NCBI GenBank assembly: GCA_023451265.1
Contig: JAEYAG010000062.1
Coordinates: forward strand, 1-12,860
DNA: 12,860 bases
Reading direction: 5' to 3'
Source: Actinomycetes bacterium
Lineage (GTDB): Bacteria > Actinomycetota > Actinomycetes > Actinomycetales > Microbacteriaceae
Below are positions 12,795 to 12,860 of this stretch, piece after piece. The notes beneath the pieces were generated by a model that saw only the letters and a list, made by a program, of their open reading frames with translations, was not told where the DNA came from and ran no database searches. The position numbers and the translations under genes are program-made. Positions within the stretch are counted from its first letter, which is position 1; every line of letters begins with the position of its first letter.

Positions 12795-12860
12795 TGGGGT
12801 GGGGTGGCGGGGGGGGGTTACCCCCCCCCCCCCCCCCCACATAAAGGCGCCCCCCCCCCC
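12795..12860. other. Low-complexity contig end, probably artefactual
   Basis: The sequence turns into G-rich DNA, a 9-base G run (12809-12817), TTA, an 18-base C run (12821-12838), ACATAAAGGCG and a final 11-base C run. Real actinobacterial DNA, even at about 70% GC, does not normally carry such homopolymers next to an argH promoter. Poly-G from reads without signal in two-colour sequencing, assembled on both strands, would give this pattern. Nothing should be annotated here. Confidence 0.8.

Overview
The window is a high-GC actinobacterial chromosome segment, most likely from Microbacteriaceae and probably Microbacterium or a close relative. The evidence is the 16S rRNA 5' domain read on the minus strand, the strong G/C third-position bias, the actinobacterial rRNA leader with its boxA-like antiterminator, and the many genes that appear to be leaderless. 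Both ends look like contig ends. The left end stops inside 16S rRNA. The right end dissolves into poly-G/poly-C that is probably a sequencing artefact. I saw no insertion sequence, CRISPR array, tRNA or prophage gene.

Layout. (1) 1-375, minus: the 5' third of a 16S rRNA gene. (2) 376-783: its precursor leader (hairpins, antiterminator, and a 10-nt segment complementary to the 16S 5' end), then two tandem near-identical promoters about 132 bp apart. (3) 784-1098: gene-free, with a compact three-way-junction-like inverted-repeat element at 841-895 and paired palindromes before the next gene. (4) 1099-2403, plus: a class III CoA-transferase whose domains are in circularly permuted order. It ends at a perfect 13-bp hairpin shared with the convergent transport operon. 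(5) 2479-6529, minus: a monosaccharide ABC importer in the order mmsA (double ATPase), mmsB (permease), chvE (binding lipoprotein), preceded by a LacI-family regulator gene (6664-7695). Matching CG-centred palindromes lie at the importer promoter and at the regulator's own start, so the regulator probably represses both. (6) 7753-9856, minus: tyrS followed 10 nt later by a DUF4184-type membrane protein gene. (7) 9917-10513, plus: a membrane protein gene diverging from tyrS across a 60-bp gap that holds an inverted repeat spanning both -35 zones. (8) 10591-11241, minus: a SatD-family protein with a nucleotide-cyclase-like core and a C-terminal HTH, with a hairpin abutting its start codon and further palindromes upstream. 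(9) 11333-12772, minus: argH, the last arginine biosynthesis step, with a leaderless promoter.

Most of the content is housekeeping or ordinary carbohydrate uptake. The parts most worth a second look are the structured element upstream of the rRNA promoters, the leader segment that can pair with the 16S 5' end, the SatD-family gene with its palindrome cluster and duplicated 3' end, and the LacI operator pair.
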